Under the pieces are notes generated by a model. It ran no database searches. It saw nothing but the letters and a program-made list of their open reading frames with translations, and was not told the origin of the DNA. Positions 21,046 to 29,990 of a stretch of 64,000 nucleotides of DNA are shown here, in pieces. Both the position numbers and the translations under genes were made by a program. The first letter of the stretch is position 1. Each line of letters opens with the position of its first letter. The DNA comes from JAWKRB01 sp041389885 (GTDB lineage Bacteria > Myxococcota_A > Polyangia > Polyangiales > Ga0077539): assembly GCA_041389885.1 (NCBI GenBank), contig JAWKRB010000022.1, positions 62,001 through 126,000 on the forward strand, written 5' to 3'.

Positions 21046-22190
21046 GCGCCGACGAGCTCGCCAACGCCCGCGTCGCGCGCCGCTGGAGCAACCTGCTCAA
21101 CCTCCCGGCGAGGGCGCGCCCCGTCGTGGGGGTCACCCCCAGCGACGTGGTGCACGCCGAGAACAAGTGGAAGCTCCTGCGGTACCGCGCGCGCCCCGAG
21201 GGCGTCGCCCACCGCACGCCGGTGCTGCTGATCCCGTCGCTGATCAACCGGCACTATGTGCTCGACCTGCAGCCCGGCAAGAGCTTCGCCGAGTGGCTCG
21301 TGGCGCAGGGCTTCGACGTGTTCATCATCGACTGGGGCACGCCCGCCGCCGAGGACCGCTACCTCACCTTCGACGAGGTGTGCGACGGGTACATCGGCCG
21401 CGCGGTGCGCGTCGCGGCGCGCTGCGCGGAGGTCGAGAAGGTGCACCTGCTGGGCTACTGCCTGGGCGGGACCCTCGCGGCGATCTACACCGCCGTTCGC
21501 CCCGAGCGCGTGGCCACGCTCACCGCCCTCGCGGCGCCGGTGGCCTTTCACGACGACGGCCTGCTCTCGGTCTGGACGCGCACGCCGAGCTTCGACCTGC
21601 GCGCCCTCGTGGCGGGCCTGGGCAACGTGCCCTGGCAGCTGATGCAGTCGGCCTTTCACATGCTCCGACCGACGCTCAACCTCTCGAAGGCCGCGCACCT
21701 CATCGACCGCGCCTGGGACGACGAGTTCCTCGACGGCTTCTTCGCCCTCGAGACCTGGGGGAACGACAACGTGTCGTTCCCGGGCGAGGCCTACGCGCGC
21801 TACGTCGAGGGGCTCTACCGAGACGACGGGCTCATGCGCGGCACCTTCACCCTCAGCGGGCGCCCCGCGCGCCTCGAGGCCATCCGGTGCCCCGTGCTCG
21901 CGGTGACCTTCGAGCACGACAACATCGTCCCGGGGCCCAGCGCCGCGGCGCTGCTGGAGCGGGTGTCGTCCGCGGTGCGCGAGCGGGTGCACCTCCCCGG
22001 CGGGCACGTCGGCGCCGTGGTGTCGCGCAAGGCCGCGGAGCGCCTCTGGCCCAAGATGGCGGCGTTCTGGCTCGCGCACGGGGACGTCACCGCCGCGCCG
22101 CTCCCCGCGCCCCCGCGCGCCCGCTTGCCGAAGAAGCCCCGCGCCGCCGAGAAGACCGCGACCTCCGAGGCGAAGCGGCGCAAGCGCTGA
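21042..22190 (+). CDS. phaC: Class III-like poly(3-hydroxyalkanoate) synthase, plus-arm copy
   Basis: 382 residues. Catalytic triad Cys140 (GYCLGG), Asp293 (FEHDNIVPG) and His322 (PGGHVGAVV). Signatures PSLINRHYVLDL, DWGTPAAEDRY and LETWGNDNVSFPG match PHA synthases and the minus-arm copy. An extra N-terminal stretch (ADELANARVARRWSNLLNLP) and a basic Pro/Ala/Lys tail of about 40 residues distinguish it from the other copy; a similar basic tail is common in DNA- or granule-associated proteins. The GTG start overlaps the ligase stop (GTGA) with GGAG upstream, so the two are translationally coupled. Confidence 0.92.
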   Translation: MSADELANARVARRWSNLLNLPARARPVVGVTPSDVVHAENKWKLLRYRARPEGVAHRTPVLLIPSLINRHYVLDLQPGKSFAEWLVAQGFDVFIIDWGTPAAEDRYLTFDEVCDGYIGRAVRVAARCAEVEKVHLLGYCLGGTLAAIYTAVRPERVATLTALAAPVAFHDDGLLSVWTRTPSFDLRALVAGLGNVPWQLMQSAFHMLRPTLNLSKAAHLIDRAWDDEFLDGFFALETWGNDNVSFPGEAYARYVEGLYRDDGLMRGTFTLSGRPARLEAIRCPVLAVTFEHDNIVPGPSAAALLERVSSAVRERVHLPGGHVGAVVSRKAAERLWPKMAAFWLAHGDVTAAPLPAPPRARLPKKPRAAEKTATSEAKRRKR

Positions 22191-22215
22191 ACGACTTTTC
22201 GCGCCCTCGCGAACT

Positions 22216-23064
22216 GTGGGAGCATCCCCACCCTCAGCCCGCGTGTCCGCATCGATCCACAGCCTCAAGACCGCCGCCCGCATCGCCTGGGACGTCGCCG
22301 CGTTTCGCCTGCGCAAGCGGGAGATGGGCAACCTCGCCACGACCCTCGCCCTCGCGGTGGCCCTCGCGCTGCCCTGGGGTGAGGTGCTCTACCGAGCGCT
22401 CTTCGCGCTGGTGCTCAACGTCTTCGTCTACCTCGTGAACGACTGCTTCGACGTCGCCATCGACCTCCGCGCGCCGGGCAGGGACAGCGAGCGCACCCGC
22501 TTCCTCGCCGCGAACCTCGACACCGCCTGGCGCACCTGCGGCGCCCTCGCGCTGGCGCTGTGCGCGATGGGGGCGGCGTGGTCCCTCGGGCTGCTGGTCA
22601 CGGCGATGGTGAACGTGGCGGTCATCGCCGCGTACTCCAAGGTGCTCAAGCACCGCGCGGGCTGGGACGTCGCCGCGATGGGCGCCTGGGGCGTCTCGAT
22701 GGCGATGGCGGGCTTTCCCCTCGACCGCGCCGACGGCTGGCGCCTGGTGGCCCTCCTGGGCGCGCTGTCGATGGTCACCGAGTGCGTGCAGGTGCTCCGC
22801 GACGAGGTGAGCGACCGCGCCGCCGACGTGCGCACCACGGCGGTGGTCCTCGGCGCGCGACAGACCCGCCTCCTCGCGCGGGCGCTCACCCTCGCGGCGG
22901 CCGGGTACGCCTCGCTCGCGCTGCACCCGGTCGGCGCCGTGCTCGCCCTCGGCGCGCTGGTGCCCCTCACGCCGGGCGAGGTCGACCGCTCGTGGGACAA
23001 GCTCCGCGCGCTCTTCGGCGTGACCTGGCTCGCGCTCCTGGCGCTCCGCCGGCTCAGCGGCTGA
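22216..23064 (+). CDS. UbiA-family prenyltransferase
   Basis: Integral membrane enzyme that transfers a prenyl group from a polyprenyl diphosphate to an aromatic or other acceptor. 282 residues with about eight membrane helices. The two Asp-rich motifs are present: NDCFDVAIDLRAPGRDSERT and DEVSDRAADVRTTAVVLG. The acceptor cannot be told from sequence; quinone, hemelike or polyprenyl-phosphate sugar pathways are all known in the family. The start is uncertain: GTG 22216 or GTG 22243, neither with a clear ribosome site. It follows phaC by 25 bp on the same strand, but a functional link to PHA is doubtful. The 3' end overlaps the convergent heparinase-like gene by 11 bp. Confidence 0.85.
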   Translation: MGASPPSARVSASIHSLKTAARIAWDVAAFRLRKREMGNLATTLALAVALALPWGEVLYRALFALVLNVFVYLVNDCFDVAIDLRAPGRDSERTRFLAANLDTAWRTCGALALALCAMGAAWSLGLLVTAMVNVAVIAAYSKVLKHRAGWDVAAMGAWGVSMAMAGFPLDRADGWRLVALLGALSMVTECVQVLRDEVSDRAADVRTTAVVLGARQTRLLARALTLAAAGYASLALHPVGAVLALGALVPLTPGEVDRSWDKLRALFGVTWLALLALRRLSG

Positions 23065-25411
23065 CGCGGCGACGACGTCGCAGAAGCGCCAGCAGCGCAA
23101 GGCCCCAGGGCGCGCCGCGGGGCTGGGTCGCGCGGCACGAGCAGCCGGGCTCCGAGGGCGCGGCGACGCCGCCGTCGGCCATCACCACGCCGCCGTCGTC
23201 GAGCTCGACCCCCCCCGCGTCGGCGGTGGGCGGAAAGACCACGCCGCCCGCGCCCAGGCGGCCCGCGTAGAGGGTCATGCCCTCGGGCGAGACGATCTGG
23301 ATGCTCCCCCCGAGGTCAGACTCGCGCTCGAAGCTCACGGTGAATTCCCGCCCGCTCTCGCCGTCGACGAAGCGCACGCCGAGTCGATCGCCGTCTTCGA
23401 TCAGCGTCGTCGCGGGCGCAGGGGCCGACGAGCTGTCGGCCACGTGGATCAGGTGAAAGAAGTACTCCCGGCGCGCGGGGCCCGCGGCGCTGACCTCGAG
23501 GCGCGCGCCCAGCCCCACGTCGTTCGCGGCGAGCGAGGGGATCTCCTCGGAGCCCACCACGTACCCGTCGATGACGGCGCGGCGCGCGCTCGCGGGGCTG
23601 AGGGTTCGCACGATGGCCCGCCCGCCGCCGCGCTGCACGCTGGCCACGCCCTCCGTCGAGATCACCGGGCGCGAGAGCGAGTGAAACGCGACGCGGCGCT
23701 CGAAGCGCGGATCGGTCACCTCCACCCGGTCGAACACCAGGATCACGTCGGGGCGCAGGTACACCAGCTGCCGCGTGACCTCGCGCGCCTTGGGCGAGTT
23801 GGGCGCGGCGGTGAAGCGCGTGCTGTTGTAGGCGCGCGTCGCGTCGCAGGCCACGTAGTCGTGAAACTCGGCCGACTCGAAGGCCGTCACGCTCCCCGTC
23901 TCGTACTGCGCGCCCGTCGTGAGGTTCGCGCGCCAGGTGTTCACCGAGGCGCGGGCGCTGACGTTCGCGTAGTCCATCAAACGCTGGCCGCCCTCGTTGA
24001 TCGGTCGGGCGAGGCGCGGGCTCATGAAGACCTCCGCGGGGTCGAGCACCGACAGCGTCGACGCGTGCACGCTCCGCTGCGCGTACCAGCCGAGCCAGTG
24101 CTGGGTCTCGAAGCCGTCGTAGGTCCCCGTGCTGCCCAGCAGCGGCGCGCGGCGGAAGACCTGCAGCCCTCCCACGTCGAGGTGCTGCCGCGTCGTGAGC
24201 CAGTCGCCGCAGGTGAGGGAGATCCACGTCGCGTCGGTGTCGTCCCAGCTCGAGCGCAGCACCACCGCGTCGCCCACGCCGGGGCTCAGGTGCGCCGCGA
24301 GCGGGAGGCCCGCGCGGCCCGCGCGCTGCGGGCGAATCGGGTCGTAGAACACCACGAGGTGCCACGCCTCGGGGCCGCTGTAGTCCGTCGCGGTGGCGAG
24401 GCGCCGCGAGAGCTCGTCGCCGAGGTTGTGCGGCAGCGACGCGCCGGTGCCCCAGGCGAGCATGTCGAGCACCGGCCGGAGCGACCCCGCGGGGTTGAGC
24501 TGCCGGTCGCTCGCGTCGCCGTAGGGCGCGAAGCGCAGGTCGGGGCGGAGCCAGTAGCTGAGGTACCGCGACCAGCGGTTGAACGCGTCGCCGCCGCGGG
24601 TGCGGGTGGTCGCGAAGAGGTCTTCGGTGGTGGCGGTGGTCCACGCCGCGGCGAGGTAGAGCGAGCTGCGGGCCGCGAGCGTGGTGAAGGCCCCGGCGCC
24701 CTCGGGCCAGAAATCTCCCGTCGCCGCGAGGCTCGGGAGCAGCGCGCCCTTCCACCGCTCGTCGACCGCGCGGAGGTAGCGCGTGCCGTCGCTCGCCGTC
24801 TCGGGGTCGTTCGCGAAGGCCAGGCCGATCAGGCCCAGCAGGCTCGCGTGCACGAACGACTCGGAGGCGAAGACGTCTTGCGGGGTGTTCGCGAGGAGCC
24901 AGTTGCCCCAGTCGCGAAGGCTCGCCACGTACGATGCCCGGTCTGAGCTCGAGAGGTCGTTGTAGAGCCAGTCGTAGCTGATCGCGAGCGCGCGCACCGT
25001 CGCCGCGTCGGCGACGACCTGACCGAGGGGGTCTTGCCGGTCGCCGAAGGCGGGGGTTCGCGAGAGCTGCTGGCGCAGCACGTCGAGCACCGAGGGCTCT
25101 TGGTAGAGCAGGTAGCGCAGCGCGAGGTTGATCAGCGGGTGCTCGGCGTTGCGCACCGGCGTCTCAGACGACGGGTTGGGGATCGGCGCGCCCGCCCTGC
25201 ACCCCCGCGCCCACACCTGCGCGGTGGCCTCGCAGCGCGCGCGGAGCGTCGCCACCGAGATGCCGCGACGGCCGTCGGCGGTCAGAAAGATCCGGGGGTG
25301 ACCCGCGCGCACCATCGGCTGCGCGCGCGCGTCGCGAGCGCCGAGGAGCGCCGCGCCAGAGAGGGCCAGGGCAGAGAGGAGTCGGCGACCGCGCATGAAC
25401 CCGTCGATCAT
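23054..25411 (-). CDS. Heparinase II/III-like lyase with MYXO-CTERM sorting tail
   Basis: 785 residues. The signal peptide (LLSALALSGAALLGARDARAQ) is followed by an alpha-toroid region (ALRYLLYQEPSVLDVLRQQL, ISYDWLYNDLSSSDRASYV). A beta-sandwich heparinase II/III-like domain comes next (GDAVVLRSSWDDTDATWISL, GDWLTTRQHLDVGGLQVF), the fold of alginate and heparin lyases. The C-terminus is a clear MYXO-CTERM signal: EPGCSCR, a short spacer, a hydrophobic helix (GLALLALL) and a basic tail RRRRRVSR. In myxobacteria this tail is cut by a rhombosortase/myxosortase-type enzyme to anchor proteins on the surface. It is probably a surface polysaccharide lyase; the substrate is unknown. ATG 25411 or 25396 may be the start. 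Confidence 0.8.
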   Translation of the reverse strand: MIDGFMRGRRLLSALALSGAALLGARDARAQPMVRAGHPRIFLTADGRRGISVATLRARCEATAQVWARGCRAGAPIPNPSSETPVRNAEHPLINLALRYLLYQEPSVLDVLRQQLSRTPAFGDRQDPLGQVVADAATVRALAISYDWLYNDLSSSDRASYVASLRDWGNWLLANTPQDVFASESFVHASLLGLIGLAFANDPETASDGTRYLRAVDERWKGALLPSLAATGDFWPEGAGAFTTLAARSSLYLAAAWTTATTEDLFATTRTRGGDAFNRWSRYLSYWLRPDLRFAPYGDASDRQLNPAGSLRPVLDMLAWGTGASLPHNLGDELSRRLATATDYSGPEAWHLVVFYDPIRPQRAGRAGLPLAAHLSPGVGDAVVLRSSWDDTDATWISLTCGDWLTTRQHLDVGGLQVFRRAPLLGSTGTYDGFETQHWLGWYAQRSVHASTLSVLDPAEVFMSPRLARPINEGGQRLMDYANVSARASVNTWRANLTTGAQYETGSVTAFESAEFHDYVACDATRAYNSTRFTAAPNSPKAREVTRQLVYLRPDVILVFDRVEVTDPRFERRVAFHSLSRPVISTEGVASVQRGGGRAIVRTLSPASARRAVIDGYVVGSEEIPSLAANDVGLGARLEVSAAGPARREYFFHLIHVADSSSAPAPATTLIEDGDRLGVRFVDGESGREFTVSFERESDLGGSIQIVSPEGMTLYAGRLGAGGVVFPPTADAGGVELDDGGVVMADGGVAAPSEPGCSCRATQPRGAPWGLALLALLRRRRRVSR

Positions 25412-25438
25412 GTCACAGCGACGGGGCGGGGCCGAGGA

Positions 25439-26392
25439 TCAAGGGTGATCGTTGGGGTCGGTGGTGATCGTGAGCTGGTACGGGCGGGCCTCGTTCATAC
25501 GGTACGCGCCGACCCAGACCTGCACCTGCCCCGCGGGGAACGAGTTCTCCACCGACGGGTTGAAGTTGTACGTGTCGTCGTTGCACAGCACGGTGCCGTC
25601 GGAGCGACGCACGACCAGGGTGGTGTCGGCGGCGGAGAACGCGAAGAGGTGCAGGTACGGCACGTCTTGCGGGAGGATCAGCACGTGGTTGGGCGGGCCC
25701 ATCATGTACCCGCGGCACACGCCCTCGCCTCGCACGCTGCTCGCGGGCACCGCGCCGCCGGTGCGACCGCGCTGACGGAGGGCGCGTCGCAGCGTCGGGG
25801 TCACCACCGCGCGGCCGAAGAGCGGGTTCATGTTGTAGTTCAGGCGCCCCATGAAGCCCACCTGCGGCTGCGGCTGCGGCGGCGGCTGCGGCGGCTGAAA
25901 GGGCGGGGGCTGCGGCTGGACCATGTTGCCGCCGTTGTAGTTGCCCGGCACCGAGCTGCGGAGCTCGGAGATCGAGAGCTGAAACGGGTGGCTCGCGCGC
26001 GGCGAATAGCTGCCGACGTAGATGTCGTAGCGCCCCGGCCCGAGCGCCGAGAGGTCGATGCCGGGGTTCGCCCCGTAGGTGTCGTCGGCGCACCAGGTGC
26101 CGTTGGTGCTCCGCACCATCAGGGTGGTGTCGCCCCCAGACTCGGCGAAGATGCGGAGAAAGTTGAACCCCGTGGGCGTGTTCATGATGAACGACGGCTG
26201 GGGGGGGATGTACCCGCGGCAGTTGGGCTGAACCCGCACCGCGGGCACCGGACCACCCGAGACTCCGGACAGCACCCGAGGGTCGGGCATGAAGCCCGCG
26301 CTCAGGGTCACGACCTGCTGGGCAGAGGCAGCAGAGGCGAAGCAGGCGGTGGCTGCGAACGCGGCGAGAGCGGCCGAGATGTTGATACGCAT
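25439..26392 (-). CDS. Secreted protein with two copies of a PPC-like beta domain
   Basis: 317 residues from ATG 26392; a longer in-frame TTG start at 26440 is unlikely because the signal peptide (MRINISAALAAFAATACFASAASAQ) begins at 26392. Two homologous domains of about 90 residues are separated by a Pro/Gln-rich linker (QPQPPPFQPPQPPPQPQPQ). Each has the pattern CRGY, GDTTL.VR..(N/D)GT..C.DDTY..NP, then a strand ending YVGSY or WVGAY. This recalls the bacterial pre-peptidase-type beta domain and the domain before the caspase in the 43934 gene. No enzyme motif seen. Probably a periplasmic or secreted binding protein. It is divergent from the next gene. Confidence 0.7.
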   Translation of the reverse strand: MRINISAALAAFAATACFASAASAQQVVTLSAGFMPDPRVLSGVSGGPVPAVRVQPNCRGYIPPQPSFIMNTPTGFNFLRIFAESGGDTTLMVRSTNGTWCADDTYGANPGIDLSALGPGRYDIYVGSYSPRASHPFQLSISELRSSVPGNYNGGNMVQPQPPPFQPPQPPPQPQPQVGFMGRLNYNMNPLFGRAVVTPTLRRALRQRGRTGGAVPASSVRGEGVCRGYMMGPPNHVLILPQDVPYLHLFAFSAADTTLVVRRSDGTVLCNDDTYNFNPSVENSFPAGQVQVWVGAYRMNEARPYQLTITTDPNDHP

Positions 26393-26591
26393 ACGGTGAC
26401 AGCCCTTCGGAGGAGTGAACGCCGCGCATCCTCGATGCAACGGCCGGGTTGGGTCAAGGGCGCCGACGTCGGGGCGCGCTGGGAGTTCTTACGAAGCCCG
26501 ACGGACGGAGATTCTGCCCCCAGCGACCCCGCGGGGCGCATTCTCGCCGCAGCTTGCGCCCACGAGGTCGCGTCGCCCAGTCTTCGGGGAC

Positions 26592-27521
26592 ATGTCTCCG
26601 GTGTACCGCGACCCCGACCTGGCCCTGCGGCAGAGGCTCGCCGAGGCGCGCGCGCGGGTCACGGAGCTCGAGGCGCGGCTGACTCCGACCTTCTGGCGCG
26701 TGCAGCCCGCCGACCGCGTGCGCGCGCTCGAGCGGCTCCGGGCGGAGGCCTTCAAGGGCCGCTCGGCCGTGCAGGAGCTCATCGAGGCGACCGCGCGGTA
26801 CGTCGAGAGCCTGTCGGCGATGGTCCAGCACGCGCGCGACGACGACGCGCACTGGAGGGTGCCGCCCGACCGCTGCCCCCGGCTTCAGCCCGACGCGCCG
26901 ACCTATCCCCTCGCGGCGCTCTTCGGCGCCCCGCGGCGCTTCGACGAGGCCGCCCTCGAGGCGCTGCGCGCGCGCGTGGGGTCGATCGCCCGCCGCCTCG
27001 ACCCCGCGTTCTGCGTCGAGGATTTCGGCCGGGGCGGGGTGCTGGCCGAGCTTCGCGTCGACGGCGCGCCGTTCATGCTGTCGGCGGTCCTCGGCGACCG
27101 GGGCGGGTGGTCCGCCGCGGGGGCGACGGAGGTGGCGATCACCGTGCGCACGAGCGTCGCGCGGGGCGCGGGGCTGCTGCGCCTGCGCCCCCACGAGGCG
27201 TCGATGCACGTGCTCTCCCTGCTCACGGGACGGGGGCGCGCGGGCACCGGAGACCCTGAATTCGACGCCTGGTTCGAGGTCGACGCCGAGCCCGGCGCGG
27301 CGCGGGCGCAGCTCACCGACGGGGTGCGCGGCGCGCTCTGCCTGGTCGCGCGCGACGACGCGCCGACGCTCACGGTGGACGAGGGGGTGGCGGAGCTTCG
27401 CTGGCGGTTCGAGCCCTCGCACACCAACGTGCGCGCCGCCGTCGACGCCCTCCGCGGGATCAGGGCCGCCCCCGCGATGCCCCTCCTCAAGGAGCCGTCG
27501 CGAAAGGGGCCTCCGCGGTGA
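26592..27521 (+). CDS. Hypothetical protein with N-terminal coiled coil
   Basis: 309 residues from ATG 26592 (GGGGA just before it); the longer in-frame ORF from 26415 is non-coding leader. Residues 1-80 are charged and helical (LALRQRLAEARARVTELEAR) and likely form a coiled coil. Residues 100-300 are a mixed domain (YPLAALFGAPRRFDEAALEAL, FDAWFEVDAEPGAARAQLTDG) without motifs I recognise and without signal or membrane segments, so it is probably cytosolic. The stop overlaps the prs start by GTGA, so the two genes are coupled. Confidence 0.6.
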   Translation: MSPVYRDPDLALRQRLAEARARVTELEARLTPTFWRVQPADRVRALERLRAEAFKGRSAVQELIEATARYVESLSAMVQHARDDDAHWRVPPDRCPRLQPDAPTYPLAALFGAPRRFDEAALEALRARVGSIARRLDPAFCVEDFGRGGVLAELRVDGAPFMLSAVLGDRGGWSAAGATEVAITVRTSVARGAGLLRLRPHEASMHVLSLLTGRGRAGTGDPEFDAWFEVDAEPGAARAQLTDGVRGALCLVARDDAPTLTVDEGVAELRWRFEPSHTNVRAAVDALRGIRAAPAMPLLKEPSRKGPPR

Positions 27522-28492
27522 TACGACTTGAGTCGATGGCCCCCCCCGCGTCTGACCTCGTCGTCGTCTCCGGCACCTCGCACCCCGCGCTCGCGGGCTC
27601 CATCGCCGCGGCGCTCGGCACGACGCTCGCTCGCGTGCGCCTCACCCGGTTCTCGAACGAGAACCTCAAGGTCTGCGTCGAAGACAACGTGCGCGGCCGC
27701 GACGTCTTCGTCGTGCAGACCTCGTGTCCGCCCGTGAACGAGTCGCTGATGGAGACGCTGATCCTCATCGACGCGCTGCGCTCCGCGTCCGCGGGTCGCG
27801 TCACCGCGGTGCTGCCGTACATGCCCTACGTGCGCTCCGACAAGCTCGACGAGCCGGGCGTGTCGGTCTCCGCGCGCCTCGTCGCCGACCTGCTCGTCGC
27901 CGCGGGCGCCTCGCGCGTCCTCGCCCTGGACCTGCACTCGCCTCAGATCGTGGGCTTCTTTCGCGTGCCGGTCGACCACGTCTCCGCGGTCCCCGTCCTC
28001 TGCGCGGGGCTCTCGCGGAGCGACGACGTGCCCCGCGTGGTGGTCGCCACCGACATCGGCGAGGCCAAGGACGCGGGCCGCATCGCCGCGCAGCTCGGCC
28101 TGCCCCTCGCGGTGATCGACAAGCGCCGCGTGGGCGACGACGAGCGCGCGCTCCCCAACGCGATCGTCGGCGACGTGCGCGGGCGGCACGCGCTGATCGT
28201 CGACGACGAGATCGCCACCGGGGGCACCATCCTCGAGGCCGCGGACCTCGTGCTGCGCATGGGCGCGGCCTCCGCCGAGGCCGCGGTGGTGCACCCGGTG
28301 CTGTCAGGCAGCGCGGTGCCGCGCCTGCGCAGGTCGCGGCTCTCGCGCCTGCGCGTGACCGACAGCATCCCGATCCCTCCGGAGAAGGTCGACCCCCGCA
28401 TCGAGGTGATCTCCGTCGCGCCGCTGCTCGCCGAGGCCATTCGCCGGGTGCACGTGGGCGAGAGCCTCAACGACATGGCCTCCCGGCGCTGA
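27518..28492 (+). CDS. prs: Ribose-phosphate pyrophosphokinase (divergent)
   Basis: Makes PRPP from ribose-5-phosphate and ATP for nucleotide, His and Trp synthesis. 324 residues from the GTG at 27518 (GTGA overlap with the upstream gene; ATG 27536 is an alternative). Family motifs: FSNENLKVCVEDNVRGRDVF, DLHSPQIVGFFRVPVDHV, DKRR, and the PRPP loop VDDEIATGGT. The ATP-binding flexible loop, normally YARQDRK, here reads PYVRSDKLDEPG, and the PRPP loop is VDDEIATGGT rather than VDDMIDTAGT. This points to a non-standard class of PRPP synthetase or a paralogue with changed regulation. No second copy is visible in the window. Confidence 0.85.
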   Translation: MIRLESMAPPASDLVVVSGTSHPALAGSIAAALGTTLARVRLTRFSNENLKVCVEDNVRGRDVFVVQTSCPPVNESLMETLILIDALRSASAGRVTAVLPYMPYVRSDKLDEPGVSVSARLVADLLVAAGASRVLALDLHSPQIVGFFRVPVDHVSAVPVLCAGLSRSDDVPRVVVATDIGEAKDAGRIAAQLGLPLAVIDKRRVGDDERALPNAIVGDVRGRHALIVDDEIATGGTILEAADLVLRMGAASAEAAVVHPVLSGSAVPRLRRSRLSRLRVTDSIPIPPEKVDPRIEVISVAPLLAEAIRRVHVGESLNDMASRR

Positions 28493-28563
28493 GCGCTCGT
28501 TGCGCCGGCGCCGCCTTCTGCGATGCAATGGACTCTCTTGACTTTCTCCCTCGGAGGCTCTCG

Positions 28564-29990
28564 ATGAAGACGGCGACACTCCCGATACTCCTCGCCCTCG
28601 GCGCGTCCCTCGCCCTCGCGGGGTGCGGGCAGGCGACGCCCCTCACCGACGCGGCGGCGGATCGTTCGGTCTCGAACGACCTGCCGGTGACCGACGCGGT
28701 CGCGCCGCCCGACTCGCCTCAGGGAGACGTCCCGGAGACCGACGCGCCCGCGGTCGACGTCGCCGACGCGCCGGCGATGGACCTTCCCGTCGACGACGTC
28801 GTCGAGCTCGATGTCCCCGCGCCCGACGTGGTGGCGGCGCCCGACGTGGTGGCGGCGCCCGACGTGGTGGCGGCGCCCGACGTGGTGGCGGCGCCCGACG
28901 TGGTGGCCGCGCCCGACGTGGTGGCCGCGCCTGACGTGGTGGCGGCGCCTGACGTGGTCGACGCGCCCGCGCCCTCGGATGTCCCCGTGGACGCGGCCTG
29001 CGCCTCGGGCACGATCCGCTGCGACGGTCGGTGCGTCGACCCGCGAAACGACCGCAACCACTGCGGCGGCTGCGGCGTCGCCTGCGCGCCGGGCCAGGAC
29101 TGCGGCGGCTCGACCTGCTTCGTGCCGGACTGCGCGTCGCCCCAGATCCGCTGCGGCGGCGTGTGCGTCGACCCCGCACGAACGTCGCGAATTGCGGCGC
29201 GTGCAGCAACCCCTGCCGCAGCGGCGAGGACTGCCGCGGGGGCGCCTGCGTCGCGCTGTGCTCCATCGGCTGCTCGATGTGCTCGGGCTCCTGCGTCGAC
29301 ACGCGCACCGACGCCAACAACTGCGGGGGCTGCGCGTCGCGGTGCCCGACCGGGCAGGCCTGCGTCAACGGGGCGTGCATGGCCGGCTGCGCGACGGGTC
29401 TCTCGATGTGCAGCGGCAACTGCGTCGACCTCCGCGCTGACTCGACGAATTGCGGGACCTGCGGCAACCGCTGCGCGTTGGTGGCGCCCTTCGCGTACTG
29501 CGAGGCGGGCGCGTGTCGCACGGGCTGCTCGACGGGCCTGACGAGCTGCTCGGGCATGTGCGTCGACACGCGAACCGACTCGACGAACTGCGGCGGGTGC
29601 GGCGTGCGCTGCGGCTCGACGCAGCGCTGCTCGGGCTCGGTGTGCGTCGAGGGCTGCGCCACGGGGCAGCTCCTCTGCGCGGGCGCCTGCGCCGACCCGA
29701 ACTACGACGCGAACCACTGCGGGGCGTGCGGCCGCGCGTGCATGATGGGCTGGTCGTGCTTCGGCGGGTCGTGCGTGCCCGGGTGCCTCCCCGGCTTCGC
29801 GACCTGCGGCGGCGTCTGCACGAACATCCGCGGGGACGCTCGCAATTGCGGCGCCTGCGGCAACGTGTGCGCGGCGGGGCAGTCGTGCTTCGACGCGGTG
29901 CCGCAGGCGGTGTGCTGCACCGAGGAGCGCTTCTGCGGCAACACGTGCTGCCCGAGCGGGCAGCGCTGCGTCTCGGGCCGGTGCCAGTGA
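28564..29990 (+). CDS. Cys-rich repeat lipoprotein, interrupted by a frameshift
   Basis: The start at ATG 28564 encodes a lipoprotein signal (lipobox LALAGC). An Asp/Pro/Val/Ala stalk follows, with seven DVVAAP units and one DVVDAP unit, then about seven Cys-rich repeats of the form C.G.CVD.R.D..NCG.CG..C..G..C..G.C and a short Cys cap. In repeat two the first frame fails: after GGVCVDP the continuation TNVANCGACSNPCRSGEDC lies in the next frame and runs to the stop at 29990. One missing C in the C-run at 29173-29176 explains this exactly. Such repeats are common in secreted myxobacterial proteins; function unknown. It may be intact in the organism. Confidence 0.75.
28825..28968 (+). repeat. 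Eight tandem 18-bp units encoding DVV(A/D)AP
   Basis: Seven near-identical copies of GACGTGGTGGCGGCGCCC, with single changes in units 5-7, plus a diverged eighth (gacgtggtcgacgcgccc). They lie in frame within the lipoprotein stalk, so copy number changes would lengthen or shorten the stalk without a frameshift. Confidence 0.95.

Noticed and set aside
28825..28968. Regular 18-bp repeats that could suggest a CRISPR array
   Set aside because: Units are contiguous without spacers, in frame, and code for the DVVAAP stalk.
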